The notes under the pieces: model-generated | The model's input: only the letters and a program-made list of their open reading frames with translations | Told to the model about the DNA's origin: nothing | The model's database searches: none | Assembly (NCBI RefSeq): GCF_900102695.1 | Contig: NZ_FMVW01000002.1 | Coordinates: 1 to 64,000, forward strand | Length of the DNA stretch: 64,000 nt | Direction of reading: 5' to 3' | Source: Afifella marina DSM 2698 | GTDB taxonomy: Bacteria > Pseudomonadota > Alphaproteobacteria > Rhizobiales > Afifellaceae | In this document: piece after piece, positions 26,973 through 35,674 of the stretch | Layout of the letters: the number at the start of each line of letters is the position of its first letter | Position numbering within the stretch: position 1 is the stretch's first letter | Translations under genes and position numbers: made by a program

Positions 26973-27908
26973 GTGACCGCGACTTCCACCACCGCCACGG
27001 AGCCGCTTGTGCGTCCGCGCCGATCGAGCGCGTTCCGGCGCGGCCTGCAGGACTGGCTGCCGCGCATCGTTCTTGCGCCGAGCTTTGCCGTTATCGTCCT
27101 CTTCGTCTACGGCTTCATCATCTTCACCGTCTATCTGTCGATGACGAGCTCGACGCTTCTGCCGCGCTTCGACTTCATCGGCCTCGGCAATTACGTCAAA
27201 CTCTTCGACTTGCCGAACTGGTGGATCGCGCTCAAGAATCTCGCGATCTTCGGGTCTCTCTACATCGTCATTTGCTGCGTGCTCGGCCTGCTGCTCGCCA
27301 TTCTTCTCGACCAGAAGATCCGCGGCGAGGGCGTTTTGCGGCCGATCTATCTCTATCCGATGGCGCTCTCCTTCATCGTCACCGGCACAGCGTGGAAATG
27401 GTTCCTCGATCCCGGCATCGGGCTCGACCACACCATGCATGCGCTCGGCTGGACGAGTTTCCATTTCGGTTGGATCAAAGACCGCGAAATGGCGATCTAC
27501 ACCGTCGTGATTGCGGCCGTCTGGCAATCGTCGGGCTTCGTCATGGCGATGTTCCTGGCGGGCCTTCGGGGGATCGACACGGAAATCATGCGTGCCGCCC
27601 AGATCGACGGGGCGGGGCCCTGGCAGCTCTATCGGAGGATCATTATTCCGATGCTGCGGCCGGCCTTTCTGTCGGCCTTCGTCGTCCTCGCCCATATGGC
27701 GATCAAATCCTACGACCTCGTCATCGCGCTCACCAATGGCGGGCCGGGGCGTGCGACGGAGCTGCCTGCGACGTTCATGTATTCCTACACCTTCACGCGC
27801 AGCCAGATGGCCATCGGTGCGGCCTCCGCGGTGGTGATGCTGATGATGGTCGCGTCCATCATCGTGCCTTATCTCTACAGCGAGCTGTCGACGGAGCGAG
27901 AGCAATGA
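26973..27908 (+). CDS. Sugar ABC transporter permease 1
   Basis: 311 aa with a GTG start at 26973. It has six membrane helices, beginning with IVLAPSFAVIVLFVYGFIIF, and the EAA loop EIMRAAQIDGAGPWQLYRRI, as in MalF/UgpA-type permeases of the carbohydrate uptake transporter-1 family. Forms the channel with the next protein. The end overlaps the next start by ATGA, which indicates translational coupling. Confidence 0.92.
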   Translation: MTATSTTATEPLVRPRRSSAFRRGLQDWLPRIVLAPSFAVIVLFVYGFIIFTVYLSMTSSTLLPRFDFIGLGNYVKLFDLPNWWIALKNLAIFGSLYIVICCVLGLLLAILLDQKIRGEGVLRPIYLYPMALSFIVTGTAWKWFLDPGIGLDHTMHALGWTSFHFGWIKDREMAIYTVVIAAVWQSSGFVMAMFLAGLRGIDTEIMRAAQIDGAGPWQLYRRIIIPMLRPAFLSAFVVLAHMAIKSYDLVIALTNGGPGRATELPATFMYSYTFTRSQMAIGAASAVVMLMMVASIIVPYLYSELSTEREQ

Positions 27909-28789
27909 GCACGGCAACCGAAGGCCCGCAGCTGGGGTCGGGCTCTGTCTTCGGACGGGCGATCCTCTACGCGGTGCTGATCGTCTTTGCGGTCTATTAT
28001 CTCCTGCCGCTCGTCATCATGCTTTTGAATTCGGTCAAGCCGCTCGATGAGATCCGCTCCGGCAATCTCATCGCTCCGCCGCAGCACTGGACGCTTCAAC
28101 CCTGGCTTTCGGCATGGAGCGAGGCGCAGGTGGGCGTGCAGGCGACCGGGCTCAAACCCTATTTCGTCAACTCGTTCCTGATGGTGATCCCGGCCGTTAC
28201 CATCTCGATGGTGCTCGGTGCGATCAACGGCTACGTCTTGACCAAGTACCGGTTCAAGGGCGATTCCATCGTCTTCGGGCTGATACTTTTCTCCTGCTTC
28301 ATCCCGTTCCAGATCGTGCTCATTCCGATGGCGAAGGTGCTCGGCACGCTCGGCATCGCCGGCACGGTTCCGGGTCTCGTCCTCGTGCATGTGGTCTACG
28401 GGCTCGGCTTCACGACGCTCTTCTTCCGGAATTATTACGCGGCGTTCCCCACGGAGCTCATCCGCTCCGCTCAGGTCGACGGGGCGGGCTTCTTCCGTAT
28501 CTTCTGGCGCATTCTCTTGCCGAGTTCCGGGCCGATCATCGTCGTCACGATCATCTGGCAATTCACCAATATCTGGAACGACTTCCTCTTCGGAGCCTCG
28601 TTCTCCGACTTCGATTCGCAACCGATGACGGTGGCGCTCAACAACCTCGTCAGCTCGTCCACCGGCGTGAAGGAATACAACGTTCACTTCGCCGGGGCCG
28701 TGCTGGCCGCTCTGCCCACGCTCGTGGTCTACATCGTGTCGGGGCGTTATTTCGTGCGCGGGCTGATGGCCGGCGCTGTGAAGGGCTGA
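27905..28789 (+). CDS. Sugar ABC transporter permease 2
   Basis: 294 aa, MalG/UgpE-type. The first helix is AILYAVLIVFAVYYLLPLVI; the EAA loop reads ELIRSAQVDGAGFFRIFWRI and is followed by LPSSGPIIVVTIIWQFTNIWNDFLFG. It starts within the stop of permease 1 (4-base overlap) and ends 2 bases before the ATPase gene. Confidence 0.93.
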   Translation: MSTATEGPQLGSGSVFGRAILYAVLIVFAVYYLLPLVIMLLNSVKPLDEIRSGNLIAPPQHWTLQPWLSAWSEAQVGVQATGLKPYFVNSFLMVIPAVTISMVLGAINGYVLTKYRFKGDSIVFGLILFSCFIPFQIVLIPMAKVLGTLGIAGTVPGLVLVHVVYGLGFTTLFFRNYYAAFPTELIRSAQVDGAGFFRIFWRILLPSSGPIIVVTIIWQFTNIWNDFLFGASFSDFDSQPMTVALNNLVSSSTGVKEYNVHFAGAVLAALPTLVVYIVSGRYFVRGLMAGAVKG

Positions 28790-28791
28790 AC

Positions 28792-29910
28792 ATGGCGTTT
28801 CTTGAAATCGACGGTCTCTACAAATCCTTCGGCCAGACCGACGTTCTAAAGGGCATCGATCTTGTCGTGGAGGAGGGGGACTTCCTCGTGCTCGTCGGTC
28901 CCTCCGGCTGCGGAAAGTCGACGCTCCTCAATACGATTGCGGGGCTCGAAAGCGTGACGAAGGGCGAGATCCGCATCGCCGGCGAGCGTGTCAACGAGCT
29001 CAAACCGTCGGAGCGGGACATCGCCATGGTGTTCCAGTCCTATGCGCTCTACCCGAACATGTCGGTGGCAAAAAATCTTGCCTTCGGCCTGGAAATGCGG
29101 GGCGTCCCTAAAGACGAGCGCGACCGGGCGATCCAGGAAGTGGCGGAGATGCTGCAGATCGAGAAGCTTCTCAATCGCCGTCCGGGTCAGCTTTCCGGCG
29201 GTCAGCGCCAGCGCGTCGCCATGGGACGGGCGCTGGTGCGCAAACCGCAGGTCTTCCTGTTCGACGAGCCGCTGTCGAACCTCGACGCCAAGCTGCGCGT
29301 CGACATGCGCATGGAGATCAAACGGCTTCATGCGACGCTCGGGACCACCATCGTCTACGTGACCCACGATCAGATCGAGGCGATGACGCTCGCAAGCACG
29401 ATCGCGATCCTGAAGGATGGCGTGCTGCAGCAATTCGGCTCGCCGGAAGATGTCTACAACAATCCGTCCAATCTCTTCGTTGCCGACTTCATGGGTTCGC
29501 CGGCGATGAACCTCGTTCCTGCCGAAGTGCAGAAGCAGGACGGGGCGATCGGCGTCGCGTTGAAACAGCGCTCCAACGGGGCGCTTTTCCTGCCTGTGCG
29601 GGAAGGCGTGGCCGATCAGCTCGGTGATTGGGTGGGTCGCACCATCACCTTCGGCATCCGTCCCGAAGCTGTCACGGATCCCGATGCGGCCGACCAGAAA
29701 GAGGGCCAGCTCGTCGAGGCGACCTGCCGGGCGGAGATGGTGGAGCCGACGGGTGCCGACACCTATGTCGTCACGCATCTCGGCGGCAAGGAATTCACGG
29801 CGCGGCTCAGGGCGAACAGTCCGATCGAAGAGGACGGGCATGTGAAGCTCGCCTTCAACATGACGCGTTCTGTGTTTTTCGATCCGCAGGACGGCACGCG
29901 CATCGCCTGA
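28792..29910 (+). CDS. Sugar ABC transporter ATP-binding protein (MalK/UgpC type)
   Basis: 372 aa. The nucleotide-binding domain (1-240) has Walker A GPSGCGKST, Q-loop FQSYALYPNMSV, signature LSGGQRQR, Walker B VFLFDEPLSNLD and H-loop VTHDQIEAMT. The C-terminal TOBE/OB domain (about 250-372) is of the kind that takes regulatory inputs in MalK. Energises the two permeases. Last gene of the operon; no clear terminator follows in the 183 bases before the LysR gene. Confidence 0.93.
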   Translation: MAFLEIDGLYKSFGQTDVLKGIDLVVEEGDFLVLVGPSGCGKSTLLNTIAGLESVTKGEIRIAGERVNELKPSERDIAMVFQSYALYPNMSVAKNLAFGLEMRGVPKDERDRAIQEVAEMLQIEKLLNRRPGQLSGGQRQRVAMGRALVRKPQVFLFDEPLSNLDAKLRVDMRMEIKRLHATLGTTIVYVTHDQIEAMTLASTIAILKDGVLQQFGSPEDVYNNPSNLFVADFMGSPAMNLVPAEVQKQDGAIGVALKQRSNGALFLPVREGVADQLGDWVGRTITFGIRPEAVTDPDAADQKEGQLVEATCRAEMVEPTGADTYVVTHLGGKEFTARLRANSPIEEDGHVKLAFNMTRSVFFDPQDGTRIA

Positions 29911-30093
29911 CACAACGGGTTGCCGGGGCGGAGACCCACCGCCTTCGGCCGCTATTTCTGGCGTCGTGCCGCAGCTCGCTTGTGACTGCGGATCGCACCC
30001 ATCGCGATGTGGGATGAGTGGCGACGGCGCTCCAGTTCATCGAAGTGGCAGATGCGTCTTGTCTGATCGAGCATTTGCGTCGATCATTGAGAC

Positions 30094-31002
30094 ATGACCC
30101 TCGATCAATTGCGCGTCTTCGTGGCCGTCGCCGAGCGGCGGCACGTCACCCGGGCGGCAGCCGCACTCGGCCTGACGCAATCGGCCGCCTCGGCGGCGAT
30201 CGCGGCGTTGGAGAAGCGCTACGGCGCCCGCCTGTTCGACCGGGTCGGGCGCGGCATCGAGCTTACCGATACCGGCGAGCGCTTCCTGCCGGAGGCACGC
30301 GCCATCCTCAAACGAGTGGCCTCGGCGCAGAACGTGCTTGAGGAAATCGCGGATCCCGCCCGCGGCAGCGTCGCCATCGCAGCCAGCCAGACGATCGCCA
30401 ATTACTGGCTGCCGCGTCGGCTCGCCGCCTTTCACGAGGCTTTCCCAAGCGTCAGCCTCGATGTCGTCATCGGCAATACGCGCCAGGTGGAGGATGATGT
30501 CGCCGAGGGGCGGGCGGATCTCGGTCTCGTCGAAGGACCCATCCGACACACCGAACTTATCCGTCGTCTCGTCGATCGCGACAGGCTGGTGCTCGTGGTT
30601 GCCGCCGGGCGCACCCTGCCCGCGGCGACGGAGGCTGGCGGGATCGATCTCACATCGCTTTCGTGGGTTATTCGGGAGGCCGGTTCGGGAACGCGTGCCG
30701 TGCTTGAAGAGCTCGCCTCGCGAGACGGTATCAAAGTCGACGATCTGCCGATCTCGCTGGTTCTGCCCAGCAACGAGGCCGTCCGTGAAGCCGTGGAGGC
30801 GGGCGCCGGTGCTACCATCATTTCCGAGCATGTGGTCGCCGCAGCAATCGGCTCCGGCCGGCTTCAATCCGTCCCCGTCGATCTACCGCGCCGGGATTTT
30901 TCCCTGCTGCGCCATCCCGACCGTTATGCCAGCAGCGCGGCGCGCACGCTGATCGGTCGATTGACCGATCAGGCCAGGGATGTTCTTTTGTCGCACAGTT
31001 GA
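30094..31002 (+). CDS. LysR-family transcriptional regulator
   Basis: 302 aa. The winged helix-turn-helix is MTLDQLRVFVAVAERRHVTR followed by AAAALGLTQSAASAAIAALE, with the effector-binding domain from about residue 90 (GSVAIAASQTIANYWLP). The sequence resembles the CysB/CbbR-like branch (GYARLF-type linker, DLGLVEGPI). There is no divergent partner: the gene reads in the same direction as the transporter upstream, so its target is not evident. Confidence 0.9.
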   Translation: MTLDQLRVFVAVAERRHVTRAAAALGLTQSAASAAIAALEKRYGARLFDRVGRGIELTDTGERFLPEARAILKRVASAQNVLEEIADPARGSVAIAASQTIANYWLPRRLAAFHEAFPSVSLDVVIGNTRQVEDDVAEGRADLGLVEGPIRHTELIRRLVDRDRLVLVVAAGRTLPAATEAGGIDLTSLSWVIREAGSGTRAVLEELASRDGIKVDDLPISLVLPSNEAVREAVEAGAGATIISEHVVAAAIGSGRLQSVPVDLPRRDFSLLRHPDRYASSAARTLIGRLTDQARDVLLSHS

Positions 31003-31099
31003 GCAATTTGAGGTGAAAACGCGCGTCTGCCGCGGCGCTGGAGGAGCAATCTAACCTTAAGGTCAGCCTCGGCCGAGCCAGATTGCATCAATTTCACCA

Positions 31100-31123
31100 T
31101 CTGATACTTGAAATTTGATCAGA
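31100..31123. promoter_or_regulatory. Candidate operator upstream of the IclR gene
   Basis: TCTGAT (31100-31105) and ATCAGA (31118-31123) form a perfect inverted repeat with a 12-base AT-rich spacer. A separate perfect palindrome, ACCTTAAGGT, lies at 31054-31063. Both are in the 281-base gap between LysR and IclR genes, which otherwise holds no gene I can support. Autoregulation by IclR is a guess. Confidence 0.4.
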
Positions 31124-31283
31124 AGAATGGCTCATTCCTCCTCGACTTTGCTGGTGGCTTGGCTTTGTGGCCGCCTTTGCAAAGGCGAATGTGCGTGCAG
31201 TCGACCGTACGAGACTGCATGAACGACGCGATGATTGGCCTATGAGGTGCCGATTTCCTGCGGCACGTGTCGGGATTAAGAAG

Positions 31284-32117
31284 ATGAACGGTGTCACGGT
31301 GGATCAACCCAATGGCGACGAAAGCGCAGGAAATGCGCGCGCTTCGTCAGGATCTTCGATCCAGGTGCTGCATCGCTCGCTTGGCATCCTGGAAGTGCTC
31401 GCCGCAGCCGAAGGGCCACTTTCCCTAACGGAAATCAGTCGCAGCGTTGGTCTGCATAAAAGTACTGTTTTGCGCATTTTGCGCAGTTTGGCGGATGGCG
31501 GCTACGCGTTGTGGCGGCCGAAGACGCGCACCTGGAGCATCGGTCCAAGCCTTGCGCGCCTGCAGCCGGGTGCGCAGTCGCGCGGCGAGCTGACGAGCCT
31601 CGCACGTCCCGTCATGCGCGATTTGTGCGCCACCATCGGTCAGACGGTCCAAATCGCGACGCTCGTCGATGGCCAGATCTGCTATCTGGAAAAGGCGGAG
31701 CCGCAGGGACGCCTTCCGTCTCACACCGTGAGCCACCGTCCCGCCCATTGCACCGCGCTCGGCAAGGTGCTCCTCGCGGGCCTGTCACCGGCTGCTCTCG
31801 ACGCGCTTCTGGCGCGTGTGGAAATCCGCTCCTTCACGGACAACACCATCACCGACGAGGCGAGATTGCGCCGCGAGATCGCTGCCGTCGCGGTGCAGGG
31901 CTATGCCGTCGACGACCGCGAATTTCGTCCGGCGACAGTGTGCACGGCCGCGCCGATCCGCGACGCGAGCGGCAATGTGCTTGGCGGGCTCGGGGTTTCG
32001 GTCGCCGGCATGGATGCGCGCGGGGCCGCTTTCGCCGCCATCATCCAGCGCAACATGGCGGCTGCCCGGCAGATTTCGAGCCAGTTTGGCTGGAATTTGA
32101 CGAGCGAAGCCGCCTGA
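31284..32117 (+). CDS. IclR-family transcriptional regulator
   Basis: 277 aa from the ATG at 31284; starts at 31242 and 31167 are possible but add unconserved sequence. The N-terminal helix-turn-helix is LSLTEISRSVGLHKSTVLRI. The effector-binding domain follows, with the typical LPSHTVSHRPAHCTALGKVL and FRPATVCTAAPIRDASGNVLGGLGVS. It probably controls a small catabolic unit; the PHP-domain gene starts 109 bases downstream on the same strand. Confidence 0.9.
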   Translation: MNGVTVDQPNGDESAGNARASSGSSIQVLHRSLGILEVLAAAEGPLSLTEISRSVGLHKSTVLRILRSLADGGYALWRPKTRTWSIGPSLARLQPGAQSRGELTSLARPVMRDLCATIGQTVQIATLVDGQICYLEKAEPQGRLPSHTVSHRPAHCTALGKVLLAGLSPAALDALLARVEIRSFTDNTITDEARLRREIAAVAVQGYAVDDREFRPATVCTAAPIRDASGNVLGGLGVSVAGMDARGAAFAAIIQRNMAAARQISSQFGWNLTSEAA

Positions 32118-32225
32118 CGTTTGGGACGTCAATCCGTTTGGCGGTCGGCTCGGATCTTTCGCCTGTCATTGCCTTGCCATGGACGCGTCATATCGCTTCT
32201 CATCAATTGAGTGAGGGGCTTCTCC

Positions 32226-33125
32226 ATGGGTATGCGGGCATTTCAGGCGCCGGGCCGTTTCTGGCGCGGCAATCTTCACACACATTCCAATCGCTCGGAC
32301 GGAGGAACGTCGCCGGAGGCGGTCTGCGCCCATTATCGCGACGCCGGCTACGACTTTCTCTGCCTGTCGGACCATTTTCTCAGCCGCTTCGATTTTCCGG
32401 TGACGGACACGCGGCCGTTTCGCCGCGCGGGTTTCACGACGCTTCTCGGTGCCGAGCTTCATGCCGATGCGACCAGCCATGGCGAGCTGTGGCATATTCT
32501 GGCTGCCGGGCTGCCTGAAGATTTCGAGCCGACGGGCAAGGATGAGGACGGCCTCGCGCTCGCGCAGCGGGCGCGCGAGGCCGGTGCGTTCGTGGGGATC
32601 GCCCATCCGCAATGGTCTGGCCTCACGATCGAGGACGGTCGTGCGATGGCGGCGCATGCCCATTCCGTCGAGATCTACAATTACACCTGCGATCTCGAAA
32701 CCGCGCGTGCCGACGGGACCTATCTTCTCGATGAGCTCCTGAACGAAGGCTATGCGCTCTCCGCCTTTGCGTCTGACGATACGCACTTCAAATATGAGGA
32801 AGGGCTCGCCGCCTGGGTGATGGTGAAGGCGGAGGAGAATGCGCCCGAAGCGCTGTTGGAGGCGCTCAAGGCCGGTCTTTTCTATTCGAGCCAGGGTCCG
32901 GTGATCGAAGGATTCTCCATCGCCGACGGCGAGGTCGCGGTGGAATGCTCGCCGGCGGCCAATGTCGCCCTCGTCGGTCGCGGCGCGAAATCGGAGAACC
33001 AATGGGGGCCGAATCTGACGCAGGTTCGCCTGTCGAGCGAGCGCTTCGAAGGTGATTGGTTCCGCCTCGTCGTTGCCGATGCGGCCGGGCGTCTTGCCTG
33101 GTCGAATCCGGTCAGGCTCGACTGA
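32226..33125 (+). CDS. PHP-domain metal-dependent phosphoesterase
   Basis: 299 aa. PHP motifs in order: HTHSNRSDG (His18, His20, Asp25), LSDHF (Asp49, His50), GAELHA (Glu78), GIAHPQW (His127) and SDDTHF (Asp185, His187). This set supports a trinuclear-metal phosphoesterase of the TrpH/YciV kind. The C-terminal 70 or so residues form a beta-rich domain. The ATG at 32226 follows GAGGGG; a GTG at 32211 is the alternative. The substrate is unknown. It could belong with the IclR regulator upstream; galE is convergent. Confidence 0.85.
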   Translation: MGMRAFQAPGRFWRGNLHTHSNRSDGGTSPEAVCAHYRDAGYDFLCLSDHFLSRFDFPVTDTRPFRRAGFTTLLGAELHADATSHGELWHILAAGLPEDFEPTGKDEDGLALAQRAREAGAFVGIAHPQWSGLTIEDGRAMAAHAHSVEIYNYTCDLETARADGTYLLDELLNEGYALSAFASDDTHFKYEEGLAAWVMVKAEENAPEALLEALKAGLFYSSQGPVIEGFSIADGEVAVECSPAANVALVGRGAKSENQWGPNLTQVRLSSERFEGDWFRLVVADAAGRLAWSNPVRLD

Positions 33126-33143
33126 GCCTCTCTGGGGGCGGGT

Positions 33144-34181
33144 TCAATCTCCCGTGTAGCCGTTCGGGTTTTGGCTCTGCCACCGCCAGTGATCGCGGCA
33201 CATGGCGTCGAGATCGAGATCGGCCTGCCAGCCGAGAAGTTCGGCCGCGAGCTTCGGATCGGCGTAGCAGGTGGCGATGTCGCCTGCCCGACGCTCAACG
33301 ATCTCGTAAGGGATCGGTCGGTTGGTGGCCCGCCGCCACGCCTTCACGGTGTCGAGGACGCTGTAGCCGCGGCCGGTGCCGAGATTGATCGGCCGGTGCG
33401 TGCCGGGCGCCACCCCGCCTGAAAGAAGCGCTTCCGTCGCCTTCACATGAGCCCGTGCGAGATCGACGACATGGATGTAGTCGCGCACGCCGGTGCCGTC
33501 ATGGGTCGGGTAATCGCCGCCGAAGACGCGCAGATGTTCCCGCCGGCCGACCGCGACCTGGGCGATATAGGGAAAGAGATTGTTCGGAATGCCCATCGGG
33601 TCTTCGCCGATGAGTGCGCTCTCATGGGCGCCGACGGGATTGAAATAACGCAGGCTGATCGCCTGCCAGGCCATGTCGGCGGCGACCGTATCGGTGATGA
33701 TCTCCTCGATCATCATCTTGGTCCGACCATAGGGATTGGTGACGCCGCCCACCGGAAAGCTCTCCTCGATCGGCACGGTCTGCGGATCGCCGTAGACGGT
33801 GGCGGAGGACGAAAAGACGAGTCGCGTCGCCGCGTGGCGCGCCATCGCCTCAAACAGCGAGACGGCGCCGCCGACATTGACGTCGTAATAGGCGAGCGGC
33901 TTCTCGACGGATTCACCCACTGCCTTGAGGCCGGCGAGATGGATGACGACGTCGACCGGGTTCTCGATGAAAACCCGGTCGAGAAAGGCTGCGTCGCGAA
34001 TGTCGCCGACGAGGAGTGGGATCTCCGCCCCGGCGATCTGACCGACACGGCGCGCGGCCTCGGGATGCGAATTGGCGAGATTGTCGACGATGACGGGTCG
34101 GTAGCCCGCCCGCGCCAACTCCACCACGACATGGCTGCCGATATAGCCGTTGCCGCCAGCAACCAGAACGGTGGCCTGCAT
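33144..34181 (-). CDS. galE: UDP-glucose 4-epimerase
   Basis: 345 aa from the ATG at 34181. Extended SDR with GGNGYIGSHVV (Rossmann), VDNLANS, HLAGLKAVGES, SSSATVYGDP and the catalytic NPYGRTK. It also has YFNPVGAHESALIGEDPMGIPNNLFPYIAQVAVGRR, which is diagnostic for GalE. Interconverts UDP-glucose and UDP-galactose for surface glycans. Its stop lies 18 bases from the PHP gene stop. A 176-base gap separates it from the SDR gene upstream on the same strand. Confidence 0.95.
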   Translation of the reverse strand: MQATVLVAGGNGYIGSHVVVELARAGYRPVIVDNLANSHPEAARRVGQIAGAEIPLLVGDIRDAAFLDRVFIENPVDVVIHLAGLKAVGESVEKPLAYYDVNVGGAVSLFEAMARHAATRLVFSSSATVYGDPQTVPIEESFPVGGVTNPYGRTKMMIEEIITDTVAADMAWQAISLRYFNPVGAHESALIGEDPMGIPNNLFPYIAQVAVGRREHLRVFGGDYPTHDGTGVRDYIHVVDLARAHVKATEALLSGGVAPGTHRPINLGTGRGYSVLDTVKAWRRATNRPIPYEIVERRAGDIATCYADPKLAAELLGWQADLDLDAMCRDHWRWQSQNPNGYTGD

Positions 34182-34357
34182 GCGCTCTCCCTGAGAAGCT
34201 TGTTCTTGCGGCGCTTTCTCTAACAGCAAACGCTTAGAATTGTATTTCGTCTCTCAACGCTTGCCGTGCGCGGCGCGGCTGGTGGTCGCGGTCGGGGCCG
34301 CGTGTCGAAATCGGGCATAGCCGTTGATCGGCAGGAAACGGTTCTCAGACGGCTCTG

Positions 34358-35365
34358 TCACCGCCTCGATGACAGCATCCGGCCGATGAACCAGCCAAGC
34401 GCACCGGCAGCGGCGATGCCCGCACCTTTGCCGATCGCCTCGCGGTGCTCCGTCGCCCAGAGGGCAGGTGCCGTGTTCTGCGCCTTGACGTCGAAGCGGC
34501 CATGCGCGGCATAGGAGCCGGCGACGGGCTCGAAGAGATTGTCAGGCCGTTCGGTCTCCGCCTCGGCGGCCATCTGCCCGCCATAGGCCTTCTCAGCCAT
34601 CATCCTGTCGAGAAGGCCGGGGGCCACTCTCTGACCGAGGATCGCCTCATAGGAGGAACGTCCGACCCAGAGTTCGCGGCGCGGATGGTGGGCTGCGAAA
34701 TAGATGCCGTCGGCGGCCACTTCGGGCTGGAAGATCGGTGGAAGCGGTTGCGCCCGACGCGGCATCTTGTTGCGCGCCCAGTCGAATTGCGGCGTGTTCA
34801 AGCCCGGCAGATGCACGACGGTGAGCTTGATCGCGGAATTGTCGTGGATGAGCTCGCAGCGCAGCGAATCCGTGAAGCCGACGATCGCGTGCTTGGCTGC
34901 GCAATAAGGCGCCTGCAACGGAATCGAGCGGTAGGCGAGGGCTGAGCCCGTCTGGACGATGGTGCCGTAATTGCGGGGCTGCATGCGCTTCAAGGCCGCG
35001 AGCGTTCCGTGCACGCAGCCGAGATAGGTGACTTCGGTCACGCGGCGGAATTCTTCGGGTGTCGTCTTTGCGACCGGTGCCATAACCGTCACCATTGCGA
35101 CGTTGATCCAGATGTCGATTGGACCAAAGCGCTGCTCGACCTCTTCGGCGGCGATGTCGACCTTCTCGGCATCCGCTACGTCGATTGGAAAGATCATCGC
35201 CTCGCCTCCGAGGACGCGAACTTCTTCCGCCGTCTCTTCCAGCCGACGACGATCGCGCGCGATGAGCCCGAGCCGCGCGCCATCTCGTGCAAAACGCCGC
35301 GTCACGGCGCGGCCGACACCGGCCGAGGCGCCCGTGATGACGACAGTCTTCTCGGTTCTGGCCAA
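34358..35365 (-). CDS. Short-chain dehydrogenase with altered NNAG motif and C-terminal membrane segment
   Basis: 335 aa. The SDR core has TGASAGVG (11-18), catalytic Ser141, Tyr154 and Lys158 (PYCAAK). The usual NNAG is replaced by NVAM (88-91). After the 250-residue core come about 85 extra residues ending in a glycine-rich hydrophobic segment (GAGIAAAGALGWFIGRML) and SSRR, which looks like a membrane anchor. This arrangement is common among uncharacterised proteobacterial SDRs. It is divergent from the respiratory operon. Confidence 0.82.
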   Translation of the reverse strand: MARTEKTVVITGASAGVGRAVTRRFARDGARLGLIARDRRRLEETAEEVRVLGGEAMIFPIDVADAEKVDIAAEEVEQRFGPIDIWINVAMVTVMAPVAKTTPEEFRRVTEVTYLGCVHGTLAALKRMQPRNYGTIVQTGSALAYRSIPLQAPYCAAKHAIVGFTDSLRCELIHDNSAIKLTVVHLPGLNTPQFDWARNKMPRRAQPLPPIFQPEVAADGIYFAAHHPRRELWVGRSSYEAILGQRVAPGLLDRMMAEKAYGGQMAAEAETERPDNLFEPVAGSYAAHGRFDVKAQNTAPALWATEHREAIGKGAGIAAAGALGWFIGRMLSSRR

Positions 35366-35674
35366 CTTGCTTTCCTCGTTGTCGTGATTGGTCCCGCATC
35401 TTCAACACGGTGCGGGAAAAAAGGTTCGACGCGGGAACTGGTCCGCGTCCGGGGTGATCTTCGTGATGGGGCGTGTCCGCAGCGAAGAAATGCTCTTCTC
35501 GGCGCCCACCAGAGGTGATGGCGGGACAGATCACCGCGCAACGCGAGACGGGACCGGCGTCGTGGTCAAATAAAATGAGGCTGCTCTCTCATGCAGTCTG
35601 GGGGATCTTCCATGACTTTCTTCAGTCCCTGCAGTTGCAATGTGTCTGCAGCCCGGGTCAGTCTGAGTTGATCC
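35366..35674. other. Divergent intergenic region before the ACIII operon
   Basis: 309 bases between the SDR start and actA. It must carry the promoter for the whole act-cox operon. I see no FNR box, PpsR box or convincing sigma-70 pair, and no small gene. The actA start has only a weak GAG-type ribosome site. Confidence 0.5.

Noticed and set aside
25488-27917. 809-codon minus-strand frame opposite the sugar-binding protein and permease genes
   Set aside because: It crosses two well-supported genes, an intergenic terminator and the LacI operator, and shows no recognisable domain.
28114-28791. Long 5' extension of the sugar ATPase frame through the second permease gene
   Set aside because: The permease in another frame is unmistakable, and the ATPase starts at 28792 with the MalK-type N-terminus.
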